47,307 bases of DNA from Planctomycetota bacterium (GTDB lineage: Bacteria; Planctomycetota; Planctomycetia; Gemmatales; Gemmataceae), in the NCBI GenBank assembly GCA_016195405.1, contig JACPZP010000103.1:1-47307 (forward strand), in the 5' to 3' direction. Shown here in pieces: positions 34,801 through 43,239 of this stretch; the first letter of the stretch is position 1; every line of letters starts with the position of its first letter. Below the pieces are notes generated by a model. That model worked only from the letters and a program-made list of their open reading frames with translations. It did no database searches and was not told the origin of the DNA. A program made the position numbers and the translations under genes.

Positions 34801-36674
34801 TAGCTAGTTTTCATCTTTTCGCGCGCCTTTTCGGTCTGACCGACGCGGCAGTTGTAAACTTGGGGCAGCGGCAGGATATCTCAAAGTGTAGTTTAGACCT
34901 CGTGGCTTTTCAACAGCATCCAGTGATGACTGGATGGCTCGATCAGCTTACGACGTTTGACCAGTGGTTCACCGCCTTTCACTTTCTGGAGGGCCGTAAC
35001 CTGTACCTCCTATCCCTCGAGTGGGCAAAGGAGCGATGTGATCTTAATCTCGCCGCAAATCGGATGCTATCAGCCCTCGCGTGGATATTTGGGAAAATTC
35101 GATCCGAACTAACTTCGAGAACGCAATTCGCTGTCAAGTACTGCGCTCCCAATGTAGCTAACCGAGTTGCAAGGCTTGCTCTATCAACGGATCATTATTG
35201 GATTAGTACGCCGCTAGCTTGCACGCGCGTCCATCCTGCCGAGATCCGGCTGTCAAAGAGCATTGTCGCCGTGGCATCGCCCCTTCGAGCGTCTCTTATG
35301 GCGGAGGAGTTCTCAAGAAGCGCCGCGCATAAGCAGAGCTATGCCGCTCTTGCGTCATGGATCACCGGTGCTCTTACAAAACACATTCAGGTTTGCTGCG
35401 CTGTCAATGTAGAGTTGGAAGCCGACCTCGCGGCACTGGGAGAAGAGTTTGCGCCAGCCCTGAGCTCATTGGATGACCTATCCGCTCTATATCGGTACTG
35501 CTTCGATGGCGGCGAAGTTGCCCCCCTGGAAGGAGAAGCAGCTGCCCTACTCTACAGTTCCGGTCTTTCAAGTCATTCGCGCAGGAGAATTCGGGAGTAT
35601 TTGCTCACGAAAATAGGGCGTACCGGCGGCGCTGAGCTAGGTCGCTTGGAAGAGTACCGGAAGATGCATGACTGGATAGGTACGTTTCGTGGTGCAAGAG
35701 CGGAATTGGGAGACATCGAGTTGGAAGAATATCTGGTGATGCATGATTGGATACGTGCGTTTGATGCTACAGCGGAGTTGAAAGGATTCAATGATGTCTT
35801 AGCGGAAACTAAACAGCAAACAACGTTATATCGGGACACCGTGCGCAGTTCTCCGGCGACTTTGTATGACGGCTATTTTCGGCCTACAGTCGTCGGGGCT
35901 TTCTGGATGGCTGTTCAAAACTGTTTGCGAAACGGTTTTGCATCAGTGTTTTTGGGCAAGTTTCTTGACAAGTGTCGGTGGCATATTCCCCGTATCTTCC
36001 GCAGGCAACTGGAGCTCTCGTTCTGCTATATTAGTTTACCATTTCCGATCACGGGATGTTCAATATCGAGCGCGTTGAATGCTAAGTCCATTGCTGTCCA
36101 GTTCATCGCTGAAGAGGAAAAGGGCCAAAGCCGAACCTCTACGATACCAATTGTGACGCAAGTAGAGAATCCCCTATTCCTTCCTGCGGTGTTACTTTCG
36201 ATAGTCTCGTTGGGAGTCTATAATCACATGTTTCAGCTCTGTCGACACTTGGCGCTTATGGCAGAAAGAGACATAAACACATGGCAAAAATGGACGGCAC
36301 GCTATCCGTTCGATGTTTATTCGGTAGCACTTGCATGGGAGGAGCACGTGAAGCAGTACCAAAGGGTTTGGGATAGGCTTGATGGACTGCCCGGGGCACT
36401 TCTCCTTGCGCACGGAGCATTGTGTAATCTGATGACCGGAATGCTCACGCCATCTCCTCAATGGAGCCAAATGATTGCCGAGCGTAATCAATCTGATCCC
36501 TTGGTTGAGGTCGCACATTTGTTTTACGAATTGTGTGGCTTTGAGAACCAAAATACGGTTCGCCAGAAGGTAAACACGTTCTTGGAGGCAGTCCCAGATC
36601 GTTGTCGGGGAATACTCGAAGCAGCGGAATGGTTGCATAATGGGCGGCCGACAATTCATTTTCTTGGCGACTAA
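31833..36674 (+). CDS. Trypsin-like protease fused to a NACHT STAND NTPase (probable defence protein)
   Basis: A 1613-residue protein. Residues 1-200 form a trypsin-like protease with His42 (LTCAHVIE), Asp78 (PDLVLLRI) and Ser151 (PGSSGSPILN). An unassigned alpha/beta region (about 220-380) carries LLDLQGTIGVQFRCEW and IVVVSFHEL. The NACHT NTPase starts at about 480, with Walker A GDPGAGKST at 490-498, Walker B VLLDGFDET near 575-585, a SRLYGYAG sensor segment, and NPLLLTLIALMH...GELYDESVNML in the helical part. The C-terminal 750 residues are helical with no clear repeat and are likely the sensor. Known NACHT proteins of this plan oligomerise on a trigger and unleash the effector, here proteolysis. 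The gene has visibly lower G+C and mixed codon use compared with its neighbours, which suggests transfer. It is divergent from Trypco1. Confidence 0.9.
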   Translation: MELTIIHDLVRQCTVKLVTQGSTKPLGTGFFVAPGIVLTCAHVIEIVSRSHPISVISSNSSYPALVDQDSLREPPFPDLVLLRIPEKENPCVLLSEPISPGDALFIYGYPLDHPAGDVTTAESEGWTQLEGPQANQRLLKFKYGQIKPGSSGSPILNNRTGCVCGIVKQTRDKQSDLGGRGIPTSSICQSFPTLVSQNREYHAHNRVWIDALKVQSAAAPNRETQPSALPPLKERIPGGAREAVRLLHCLLREDSRRKKYAYVADVDHNLKLDASAPQGGLLDLQGTIGVQFRCEWDESPLSEVAKRQLETSVEVVKNLRKEIQSIVVVSFHELNGADRQWFHTIAKKFSLALYHCGHKHICEWLYNVPCLYARYYPEYARHDPAASGFGGNHSFVSLSEEYRKCVIEAHRNLRLLGLPPRIVQHQEEAGNIPLKRIFTPQSFVSTARTPGTNWLSSASVSDQPPGRDDSHSVLSLADLVSSQKSCVILGDPGAGKSTVLHFISLFNTGDASLSNVFVYNRMPLFISLREFTRRQHQLPGMNLVDYMVDNAHSAFQIQHVHHFFFESLLLMGEAIVLLDGFDETGPPGTREKLARSLEAFQRRYPDCPIWVSSRLYGYAGNTCLSRDLFEHFKVNRFDDQQQQDFIASWYTTQIPNDVGMRNDRIESLKAAVRRTLGVRRLASNPLLLTLIALMHHYRGRLPQTRGELYDESVNMLLEHWEAVKSPDERHPLHERSIYGDDAKTLLAALALWMQRRDEDVPKDDARGLASEGDVFQTLVETRMRQRRDDNLAASREDIQTFLKYIRDRTGLLYYRGEIGGDGVYCFAHLTFQEYLAAYQLSEDRSLSYADHCKFFLDHLGRANWDETLLLLLYRLSKSTGSQSFLDFLVATVVRSKESGITANPNTFSAQTLSVCWLTLGRSLRDDLSFTRRDAREILKGVLADWYLEPQFTVNHFQVVEEIALFSQRWREVLAELLKAEYCQAPPENAVASFHLFARLFGLTDAAVVNLGQRQDISKCSLDLVAFQQHPVMTGWLDQLTTFDQWFTAFHFLEGRNLYLLSLEWAKERCDLNLAANRMLSALAWIFGKIRSELTSRTQFAVKYCAPNVANRVARLALSTDHYWISTPLACTRVHPAEIRLSKSIVAVASPLRASLMAEEFSRSAAHKQSYAALASWITGALTKHIQVCCAVNVELEADLAALGEEFAPALSSLDDLSALYRYCFDGGEVAPLEGEAAALLYSSGLSSHSRRRIREYLLTKIGRTGGAELGRLEEYRKMHDWIGTFRGARAELGDIELEEYLVMHDWIRAFDATAELKGFNDVLAETKQQTTLYRDTVRSSPATLYDGYFRPTVVGAFWMAVQNCLRNGFASVFLGKFLDKCRWHIPRIFRRQLELSFCYISLPFPITGCSISSALNAKSIAVQFIAEEEKGQSRTSTIPIVTQVENPLFLPAVLLSIVSLGVYNHMFQLCRHLALMAERDINTWQKWTARYPFDVYSVALAWEEHVKQYQRVWDRLDGLPGALLLAHGALCNLMTGMLTPSPQWSQMIAERNQSDPLVEVAHLFYELCGFENQNTVRQKVNTFLEAVPDRCRGILEAAEWLHNGRPTIHFLGD

Positions 36675-36889
36675 TCGATGTGATGTTTGATGGGCCAGAT
36701 CGTATGCAGATGATCGGGCAGGAGAACGATGGCGGTAATCTCGAAGGGCCAGCGTGCACGAATCGTCTCCAACGCGTTACGCAGGCATTCCCGGCCCAGC
36801 TCGGTACCCAGGATCGGGCGCCGATCATGCGTAACGACAGTGAAGAAGTACATCCCACCCGGCACAAAATACCGCAAATAGCGTGACAT
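36671..36889 (-). pseudogene. Truncated REP-associated tyrosine transposase (RAYT)
   Basis: Only the first 72 residues remain: MSRYLRYFVPGGMYFFTVVTH, RRPILG, LRNALETIRARWPFEITAIVL and LPDHLHTIWP. The last holds the HUH-type His-x-His metal site of the Y1 transposase family. The family usually has 150-200 residues, including the catalytic Tyr, which is absent here. The frame ends at the last bases of the trypsin-NACHT gene (4-bp tail overlap), so that gene or its flank replaced the rest. The missing half was not found on the other side of the island. Confidence 0.85.
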
Positions 36890-36901
36890 CCCTCACCTGG
36901 C

Positions 36902-37068
36902 GTAGGGTGCGTCAAGCGTACTCGCGCCGACGCACCGACAACAGCGTGCGGCCCACCACGAATCCGCGTTGCCAATAGAGTACCATCCGCAATGCCGGGC
37001 GGCGAGATTGCATCCGTGGCCGAGCGGTGGAGCGGTGCGTCGGCGCGAGTACGCTTGACGCACCCTAC
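36902..37068. repeat. 36-bp perfect inverted repeat (BIME-like)
   Basis: The arm at 36902-36937 (GTAGGGTGCGTCAAGCG...) is exactly inverted at 37033-37068, with 95 bases between the arms. It starts 13 bases upstream of the RAYT fragment's start codon. RAYT genes are known to be flanked by such REP pairs, and the GGTGCGTC/GACGCACC ends are typical. No gene lies between the arms. Confidence 0.88.
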
Positions 37069-37172
37069 TGGCTGACAGCTTGCGAATTCCGACGTCCGCT
37101 GCGAAAATCGTGAAAAAACTCGCCCGGTCTGGGCAATCAATAAGTAGAACCAGAGTTCAAGGGGCCATCAGG

Positions 37173-37424
37173 ATGGCAAAGATGGTGCTTGGTGCTGTTC
37201 TCCAAAACGTGCGTCGGTCTTTGGTCCGCCTCGATGACGCGGGGCACACGGACGGCACACTCTTGGAACGCTTCATTACGCGGCGTGACGAGGCGGCCTT
37301 CGCGGCTCTGGTGCGGCGGAATGGGGCGATGGTCATGGGCGTGTGCCGGCGGGATTTGCGCAACGAGGCGGACGCGGAGGACCCTTTCCAGGCCGCGTTC
37401 TTGGCGCCGGTCAGCAGGGCCGGC
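37173..37424 (+). pseudogene. Truncated planctomycete ECF sigma factor
   Basis: The first 84 residues match the N-terminus of the sigma factors that planctomycetes carry in many copies: GTLLERFITRRDEAAFAALVRRNGAMVMGVCRRDLRN...DAEDPFQAAFLAPVSRAG, which is region 2.1-2.2. Homology then stops and the frame runs into the 3' end of the opposite-strand kinase without regions 2.3-4. The start at 37173 gives the usual length before the motif. It cannot be functional as a sigma factor. Confidence 0.8.
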
Positions 37425-37468
37425 ACCATGATTCCAACGTGCCCATCCAAAGACGAAGGACGCCGCTT

Positions 37469-39967
37469 CTATGAAATGCTCGCCGTCGCGACGGCGTGCG
37501 GCGAGGGCGACCCGGGCTCGGCCTCATTGACTACATTGCAACCGGACAGCGGCAGCTCGATGATGAACGTGGTTCCCTTGCTCAGCTGGGTTTCGAAGCG
37601 GAGCCGGCCGCCGTGTTTCTTGACGATGGCAGCGTGAGCGATCGCCAGTCCCTGTCCGGTCCCCTTGCCCACGGCTTTGGTCGTGAAAAACGGATCGAAG
37701 ATCCGCGAACGAATCGCTTCCGGAATGCCGGCGCCGGTGTCTTGGATTCGGATCTCCGCGTGTTCCCCGGCCGCGCGCGTCGAGACGGTGATTACTCCGA
37801 TCTGAGTCGAATCCTGTCCATGGCGCTCGGCGATGGCGTGGGCGGCATTGACCAGCAAGTTCAAGATCACCTGGTTGAACTCGCCTGCCAGGCACGGCAC
37901 CGGCGGCAAGGACGGGTCGAAGTCGGTGATCAGGTCGGCAACGTACTTCCACTCGTTGCGCGCCACCGTGATCGTGTTTTCGATAAGTTTGTTGATGTCG
38001 GCGGGCGCCTTGGCATCGCCGCCGGGATGCGAGAATTCCTTCATGGCGCGCACGATCTTGGCGACCCTGTCGACGCCTTCCAAGGCTTGCTCGATCGCCA
38101 CGGGAACCTCCTCGGTCAAATGGTCGAGGTCGGCGTCCGCCATGGCCTCTTCGATTGCCGCGATGGCCTTGTCGTTGACGGTTCCGTTCTTGGCGTGCAC
38201 AAGCAGCTCGCCGTGCTTTTCCAACACGCCGGTGATGTCGCTGAAGGCTTCGCGGAGGAAGGTGACATTGTCGCCGGTGTATTGGATCGGGGTGTTGATC
38301 TCGTGGGCGACGCCGGCGGCCAGTTGTCCGATGGATTCCAGCTTTTGGGCGTGCACCAGCTGCGCCTCCAAGTTGCGGCGCTCCGACATGTCCGTGCCCA
38401 AGAGGAGAATCCCCGTGCACTTCCCTTCCTGATCCAGGATGGGGGTAAGGCACAGGTTTAGGAACCCCGGCGCGCCGTTCCGCTGTCGAAAAGGAAAGTC
38501 GTCGAGGCAGGACGATCTTAGCATGCTGGTGCACACACCGATGCAATGGTCGAGTTGTTTGCCGTCCCAGGCGATCGCCAGGGCCCCGACCGGCTTGCCA
38601 AGAGCCGTTTGGCCGGAAATGCCAAAAGCGCTTTCGGCTGCTTGGTTCCACTTCGTGACCCGGCGCTCCACATCCAGGCCGATCAGGATGGAAGGGATAG
38701 CCGCCATCAAGCCCTGATTCTCGTCATGGGCGCGGCGCAATTCGCGGTTCTTTTCGGCGGCGACTTCCTGTTCGGCGAACAGGCGCGCTTGGGCCGCGGC
38801 CTTGCGTTTGACCCAAAGGCAAAGGATCGCGGTGGCCCAGATGATGAACACGCTCATGATGCGGTTCGTCAGCACGATTCCGAGCCGCACGCCGACGTCC
38901 TTGGCGACCATAAAGCCCACGACCGTCAATAGCGTGCCCACGACCGCGGCAACGAACGTGAAAGATTGCCGCGGAGACCAGAGGCTTATTAAGACGACCA
39001 GGGCGTAGAGCAGACCGGACGCCACACCGAGGGGAGCGACGAGGCTGAATGCGAATATTCCCGCGGATGCGAGGAGAGCGATCACGGCGATCTTCGTGTC
39101 CGACGCGGTTTCGCCGATGCGGCCGTCCGTGTCGCCATGAAGCGGAGCGCGCGGATGCAGTCCGTCTTGGCCCGCGGCGTGGAGTCGCAGCGCGTTCAGC
39201 TCCAAACGAAGCTTGACCGCGACGTAGGCCAAGCCGCCGAAGCCCGCGAGAGACAGGGCCATCAGCAGAATGAAGGTGCTGCGCAAAAGGGCGCTGGTTT
39301 TCGCCTCCGCCCGATCGAGCGGCAACATCACCTCGATCGCGCCGCGCACATCGCCGACCTTCCAGTCCTTCTTGGGGCTGTCGGCTCGGCTGTTGTGGCA
39401 GGCGACACAGCTGGCACGCATCTGATCGGCGATGGCGTAGCGCAGCGTTGGAGTGCCGTCGCGCTCCTGAAACTCGTAGAAGGGCGTGTCCGGATCTTCC
39501 CTCAAGCGGCTGAGAGCTTTTCGTTCAAAATCATCATGGGGACCGCCGTCTTTTCGCCAGGGATATGGATAGTCGCTGTAAAGCCGGAACTGGCCGCCCG
39601 CGCCGATTTTCGACAAATGCTCGCCGAGCTTCATGCTCAGGGTCGCAGGAAGAGGGATGGCGCCTTTCTTGCTTTCGTAGTCATGGCTGACTTCGATGCC
39701 GTGCTCCACCACGCGATCCACGACTTCGGAGCTGTACAAGCCGCGAAAACCTAAGATTCCTTTCGTGTTCTCGGCAGCATGGGCGAGCGCCGTGCTTTCG
39801 ACGAGGTCCGAGGAGAGGCGCGACAAGTGCCAGAGGATGCCGATGACGGAAGCGGCGAAAACGACAAGCAAAACGAGCAGGGTCCGCTCATGCAGCGCCC
39901 AGACGCACCATGCTCCCGCCTCGCGCCGGCGACCGTGATTCGGAGCGTTGACTTCAGGGTTTGACAT
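37469..39967 (-). CDS. Sensor histidine kinase with c-type-heme input domain
   Basis: An 832-residue membrane kinase. TM1 (about 29-47) and TM2 (about 232-252) bracket a Tll0287/DUF3365-like periplasmic domain with one c-type heme site, C187-V-A-C190-H191, so it may sense redox state or small ligands. A second membrane cluster (about 290-395) follows. Then come a PAS domain (about 425-545, with [14 protein letters not shown]), the HisKA box [21 protein letters not shown], and HATPase motifs ([44 protein letters not shown]). The kinase half is a close paralogue of the 40996-43239 product. It is divergent from the redB-like and kinase genes, with about 310 bases between. REC proteins at 43211-47207 are the likely partners. 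Confidence 0.93.
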   Translation of the reverse strand: MSNPEVNAPNHGRRREAGAWCVWALHERTLLVLLVVFAASVIGILWHLSRLSSDLVESTALAHAAENTKGILGFRGLYSSEVVDRVVEHGIEVSHDYESKKGAIPLPATLSMKLGEHLSKIGAGGQFRLYSDYPYPWRKDGGPHDDFERKALSRLREDPDTPFYEFQERDGTPTLRYAIADQMRASCVACHNSRADSPKKDWKVGDVRGAIEVMLPLDRAEAKTSALLRSTFILLMALSLAGFGGLAYVAVKLRLELNALRLHAAGQDGLHPRAPLHGDTDGRIGETASDTKIAVIALLASAGIFAFSLVAPLGVASGLLYALVVLISLWSPRQSFTFVAAVVGTLLTVVGFMVAKDVGVRLGIVLTNRIMSVFIIWATAILCLWVKRKAAAQARLFAEQEVAAEKNRELRRAHDENQGLMAAIPSILIGLDVERRVTKWNQAAESAFGISGQTALGKPVGALAIAWDGKQLDHCIGVCTSMLRSSCLDDFPFRQRNGAPGFLNLCLTPILDQEGKCTGILLLGTDMSERRNLEAQLVHAQKLESIGQLAAGVAHEINTPIQYTGDNVTFLREAFSDITGVLEKHGELLVHAKNGTVNDKAIAAIEEAMADADLDHLTEEVPVAIEQALEGVDRVAKIVRAMKEFSHPGGDAKAPADINKLIENTITVARNEWKYVADLITDFDPSLPPVPCLAGEFNQVILNLLVNAAHAIAERHGQDSTQIGVITVSTRAAGEHAEIRIQDTGAGIPEAIRSRIFDPFFTTKAVGKGTGQGLAIAHAAIVKKHGGRLRFETQLSKGTTFIIELPLSGCNVVNEAEPGSPSPHAVATASIS

Positions 39968-40279
39968 GGATTGCGCCCGGTCCGTTAGCGGGCGGCCGAA
40001 TCATGAACGCGGTCCCGTCGCGCAGCTCCCGAGATCCGCCGGCGTCATGACACAAGCATAGCTCACTGCGCACGGACGCAGCCGCGACCGCTGGCCCATG
40101 ACTTATGCCGGCGGTACAAGTTTCGCGCCGATCAAAACCTTGCGATCTCGCTAAGCAAACAACCTATCTGCTCCTCTCTGCATTAACGCCACCGGTTGTT
40201 GCGTCCGTGTGAGTTTTTCGGGAAAGCGAGCTATGCTTGCTTGTCTCGCCCTCTTGGCACGCCTCTAGGTCTGTTGCGC
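39968..40279. other. Divergent intergenic region of the signalling cluster
   Basis: These 312 bases separate the heme-sensor kinase from the redB-like gene and should hold both promoters. I could not assign -35/-10 pairs with confidence and see no repeat or hidden gene. Confidence 0.4.
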
Positions 40280-40999
40280 ATGCCCTGCCGATTTCACAAG
40301 CACTTGATCTTCCTTGTTGCGACCGCGGGCTGGCTGGCGATCGTGGCGGCCGGATCGTTTCACCTGATGAGCTACGAGACGACTTCGGGCGACGGCGGCA
40401 TTCCAGAGGGGCGCTGGCCGAGCGAGAGTTCCGTCGTCCCCGATCCCGAACGCGCCAATCTGGTCCTGGCGCTGCACCCGTATTGCTATTGCTCCCGGGC
40501 CACACTGGACGAGCTGGAGCAGCTGATGGCGAAGGGCCGAAGCGACGTCGCGGTGCATGTTCTTTTCATCAGGCCCGAGGAGTTCGCGGAAGGCTGGGAA
40601 CAGACAGACTTGTGGCGCCGGGCGGCGCGTATTCCCGGCGTCAAGCTTTACAGCGATGAGCGAGGTCTCTTGGCGAAAGAATTTGGCGCCCGGACGTCGG
40701 GCCACGCCTTGCTCTACGACGCTGACGGCGGCTTGCTATTCAGCGGCGGCATGACGGACGCGCGGGGTATAGCGGGATCGGGACTGGGCCGGCGCGCGCT
40801 CGAGGAGTGCCTTGGCGGAGAGCATGTTGAGGACCGCGAAACCGCCGAGCGAGCTTCGACGACGCATGCGCGAGGCAGTTCGCCAAAGGGCACTTCACGA
40901 TACAGAGGGTCCGTTCGTGAGACGCCGGTCTTTGGGTGCGCGCTTTTTGGGCCCTGCGGCGATTCGGCTTGCCGTGATTCAAGCGGGAGGGCCGAATGA
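40280..40999 (+). CDS. RedB-like thioredoxin-fold membrane protein
   Basis: A 239-residue protein. One N-terminal membrane helix (about 8-28) anchors a thioredoxin-like domain outside the cytoplasm. The redox pair is Cys69-x-Cys71 in LHPYCYCSRATLDELEQL. It is followed by VLFIRPEE, LWRRAARIPGVKLYSDE, the cis-Pro-like region FGARTSGHALLYDADG and LLFSGGMTDARG. These match proteins annotated RedB. The C-terminal tail contains 21 bases of a dispersed REP element (40835-40855) and then recovers the family-type ending TPVFGCALF. The ATG at 40280 was chosen because the helix follows at once. The stop overlaps the next kinase start (ATGA), indicating coupled translation. I infer that it relays redox state to the kinase. 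Confidence 0.82.
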   Translation: MPCRFHKHLIFLVATAGWLAIVAAGSFHLMSYETTSGDGGIPEGRWPSESSVVPDPERANLVLALHPYCYCSRATLDELEQLMAKGRSDVAVHVLFIRPEEFAEGWEQTDLWRRAARIPGVKLYSDERGLLAKEFGARTSGHALLYDADGGLLFSGGMTDARGIAGSGLGRRALEECLGGEHVEDRETAERASTTHARGSSPKGTSRYRGSVRETPVFGCALFGPCGDSACRDSSGRAE

Positions 41000-43239
41000 T
41001 GTCGAGTGCGACGGCAAGCGCGGACAGCTGCGCGGTCAAGCTTGGCCGGGCCGCCGAGTTGTTTGAGGATCACCAACGCAGCATCTTCAAGCGCACGGAC
41101 CGGATGTTCGCCGGCCTATTGGCGTTTCAATGGTTGGCGGGCGTGATCGCGGCGGCGTGGATTTCGCCCTTGACATGGGAAGGCGCCTCGTCAAGTACGC
41201 ACATTCACGTCCTGGCGGCGCTCTATCTCGGCGGCGCAATCACGGCACTCCCCGTGGCTTTGGCCCTCTTAAGGCCGGGGCGAACGTCTACACGGCACAT
41301 CGTCGGCATCTCCCAGATGCTGATGGGAGCGCTCCTTATTCACTTGACGGGCGGCCGCATCGAAACGCATTTTCACGTGTTCGGCTCGCTGGCGTTTCTG
41401 GCGTTCTACCGCGACTGGCGCGTGCTCCTATCGGCCTCGGCGGTGGTCGCTGGGGACCACTTGATTCGCGGCTACTTTTGGCCCCAATCGGTATACGGCG
41501 TTTTGCTGGCCGGCGACTGGCGCTGGCTGGAGCACGCCGGCTGGGTGGTCTTCGAAGACTTCTTCCTAATCCAGTCATGCAGGCAGAGCGTGCGTGAGAT
41601 GCGGCAAATCGCGGAGCGGCAAGCGCAGCTGGAGGGCACGCGCGAGCAGATCGAGGAAAAAGTCCAGGAGCGGACCGTGGAGCTGTTTCGCGCCTTGGAG
41701 GAAGTCGACGCGCAGAAGTCGGAGCTGCAATCCGTCTACGAGGAGAACAAACGCGTGTTGACGTCGATCCCGTCGATCCTGATCGGCGTGGACGCCGCGG
41801 GCCTGGTCACGAAATGGAACAGGTCCGCGGAGGACCTGCTCGGCATTGCCGCCCCCCTGGCGATCGGCAGGCCGCTGTTGAAATTGTCTCTCCTTCAAGA
41901 CGACGAACGGCTGGCCACCAGCGTGCGCCGTTGTCTGGAAACGGGCGAGCCGGCCCGCATTGACGACTTCCCCTACAAGGGGCGCGACGGCGCCAAGAGT
42001 TTCCTGGGTGTCTCGCTGACGCCCATTACGGAACCAAGCGGTGCATTTCTTGGCCTTCTCCTGTTGGCGGCGGACATCACCGAACGGCGCAACCTGGAAA
42101 TGCAATTGGCGCACGCCCAGAAAATGGAATCGATCGGCCAACTCGCCGCAGGCATCGCGCACGAGATCAATACGCCCATCCAGTTCGTCGGCGACAACAT
42201 GTCGTTCCTGCGTGAGGCTTTCGACGACTTGCATCGCGTGCAGACCAAACAGAGCCAGCTGCTGGCGCAGCTCAAAGGCGGCGGAGACGACAACGTCGCT
42301 GGCGTCAAGGTCGCTGACGACAACTTCGCTGACGACGGCGTCGTCCAACGCCTGGTCGAAGAGGTCGAGCAAGCGGCGGCCGCGGCGGACCTGGATTATC
42401 TCAACGAGGAAGTGCCCCGCGCCATCGAACAAACGATGGAAGGCGTCGTGCGGGTGGCGCGGATTGTTCGGGCCATGAAGGAATTCTCGCATCCAGGCAG
42501 CGAGGACAAGATCCTTTCCGACCTCAACAAGCTGATTGAGAACACGATCGTGGTGGCTCACAACGAATGGAAGTACGTCGCGGACTTGGTCACGGACTTC
42601 GACTTCGCGCTGCCGCCCGTGCCCTGTCTGGCCGGCGAATTCAATCAAGTGATCTTGAACCTGATCGTGAACGCCGCCCATGCGATCGAAGATCGGCTTG
42701 AGGCCGAGCGCCTTGGCGGCGGCCGGTTGCAATTCGAGGCGGCACGAAAAGGAGAGATTGCCATCTCGACGCGCAACCATGGCGATCGTGTGGAAATCCG
42801 CGTGCGGGACAGCGGCACGGGCATTCCGGACGACGTTCGCAGCAAAGTCTTCGATCCTTTCTTCACCACCAAGCCGATCGGCAAGGGAAGCGGTCAGGGG
42901 CTGGCGATCGCACACGCGGCCATTGTGAAAAAGCATGGCGGCCTGCTCAGCTTTGAGACCGAAGTGGGAAAAGGAACCACGTTCATCATTCAGCTGCCGC
43001 GCGCGGAGCGGGGCCGCCTAAGCAGCCACGGCCTGAGCAGCCACGGCCTGAGCAGCCACGGCTTAAGCAAGCAAGGCTTGAGCAAGCACGGATTAAGCAA
43101 ACACGGACTTGACGGCAACGGCCGCGACGGCAACGACCGCGACGGCAACGACCGCGACGGAAACGGCGCCGTGCGGCGCTCGGCGCCATCCAGCCACGAG
43201 GGGAACGTCCATGACTCGGAGCATTCTGTTCGTCGATGA
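40996..43239 (+). CDS. Membrane PAS histidine kinase with a repetitive C-terminal tail
   Basis: A 747-residue kinase. The N-terminal membrane domain has about five helices and the His-rich motif GGRIETHFHVFGSLAFLAFYR, known from a family of membrane sensor kinases. A coiled coil (about 205-250), a PAS domain (about 255-365), HisKA ([21 protein letters not shown]) and HATPase ([44 protein letters not shown]) follow. The kinase half closely resembles the 37469-39967 product. After the catalytic domain there are ten pentapeptides: LSSHG or LSKHG six times, then DGN(D/G)R-type four times, encoded by a 15-bp minisatellite. GGAGG precedes the ATG, which overlaps the redB-like stop. The gene overlaps the next REC gene by 29 bases. 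Confidence 0.92.
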   Translation: MMSSATASADSCAVKLGRAAELFEDHQRSIFKRTDRMFAGLLAFQWLAGVIAAAWISPLTWEGASSSTHIHVLAALYLGGAITALPVALALLRPGRTSTRHIVGISQMLMGALLIHLTGGRIETHFHVFGSLAFLAFYRDWRVLLSASAVVAGDHLIRGYFWPQSVYGVLLAGDWRWLEHAGWVVFEDFFLIQSCRQSVREMRQIAERQAQLEGTREQIEEKVQERTVELFRALEEVDAQKSELQSVYEENKRVLTSIPSILIGVDAAGLVTKWNRSAEDLLGIAAPLAIGRPLLKLSLLQDDERLATSVRRCLETGEPARIDDFPYKGRDGAKSFLGVSLTPITEPSGAFLGLLLLAADITERRNLEMQLAHAQKMESIGQLAAGIAHEINTPIQFVGDNMSFLREAFDDLHRVQTKQSQLLAQLKGGGDDNVAGVKVADDNFADDGVVQRLVEEVEQAAAAADLDYLNEEVPRAIEQTMEGVVRVARIVRAMKEFSHPGSEDKILSDLNKLIENTIVVAHNEWKYVADLVTDFDFALPPVPCLAGEFNQVILNLIVNAAHAIEDRLEAERLGGGRLQFEAARKGEIAISTRNHGDRVEIRVRDSGTGIPDDVRSKVFDPFFTTKPIGKGSGQGLAIAHAAIVKKHGGLLSFETEVGKGTTFIIQLPRAERGRLSSHGLSSHGLSSHGLSKQGLSKHGLSKHGLDGNGRDGNDRDGNDRDGNGAVRRSAPSSHEGNVHDSEHSVRR
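43018..43167 (+). repeat. 15-bp coding minisatellite (10 units)
   Basis: Ten 15-bp units run in frame at the end of the kinase gene. Six are variants of CTGAGCAGCCACGGC and four are variants of GACGGCAACGACCGC. They encode the LS(S/K)(H/Q)G and (R/L)DGN(D/G) pentapeptides. The unit length keeps the frame whatever the copy number. Confidence 0.9.

Noticed and set aside
36902..37068. 36-bp inverted repeat as transposon ends (TIRs)
   Set aside because: Only 95 bases lie between the arms, with no gene, and the position beside a RAYT fits a REP pair better than a transposon.
36445..37140. Minus-strand frame of 231 codons spanning the RAYT fragment
   Set aside because: It covers the RAYT and the inverted repeat in the wrong frame and shows no domain. 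The in-frame RAYT residues are convincing instead.
41575..42936. Minus-strand frame of 453 codons
   Set aside because: Antisense of the kinase gene with complete HisKA and HATPase motifs.
43018..43167. Possible CRISPR-like array
   Set aside because: The 15-bp units are contiguous with no unique spacers and are in frame with the kinase, so this is a coding minisatellite.
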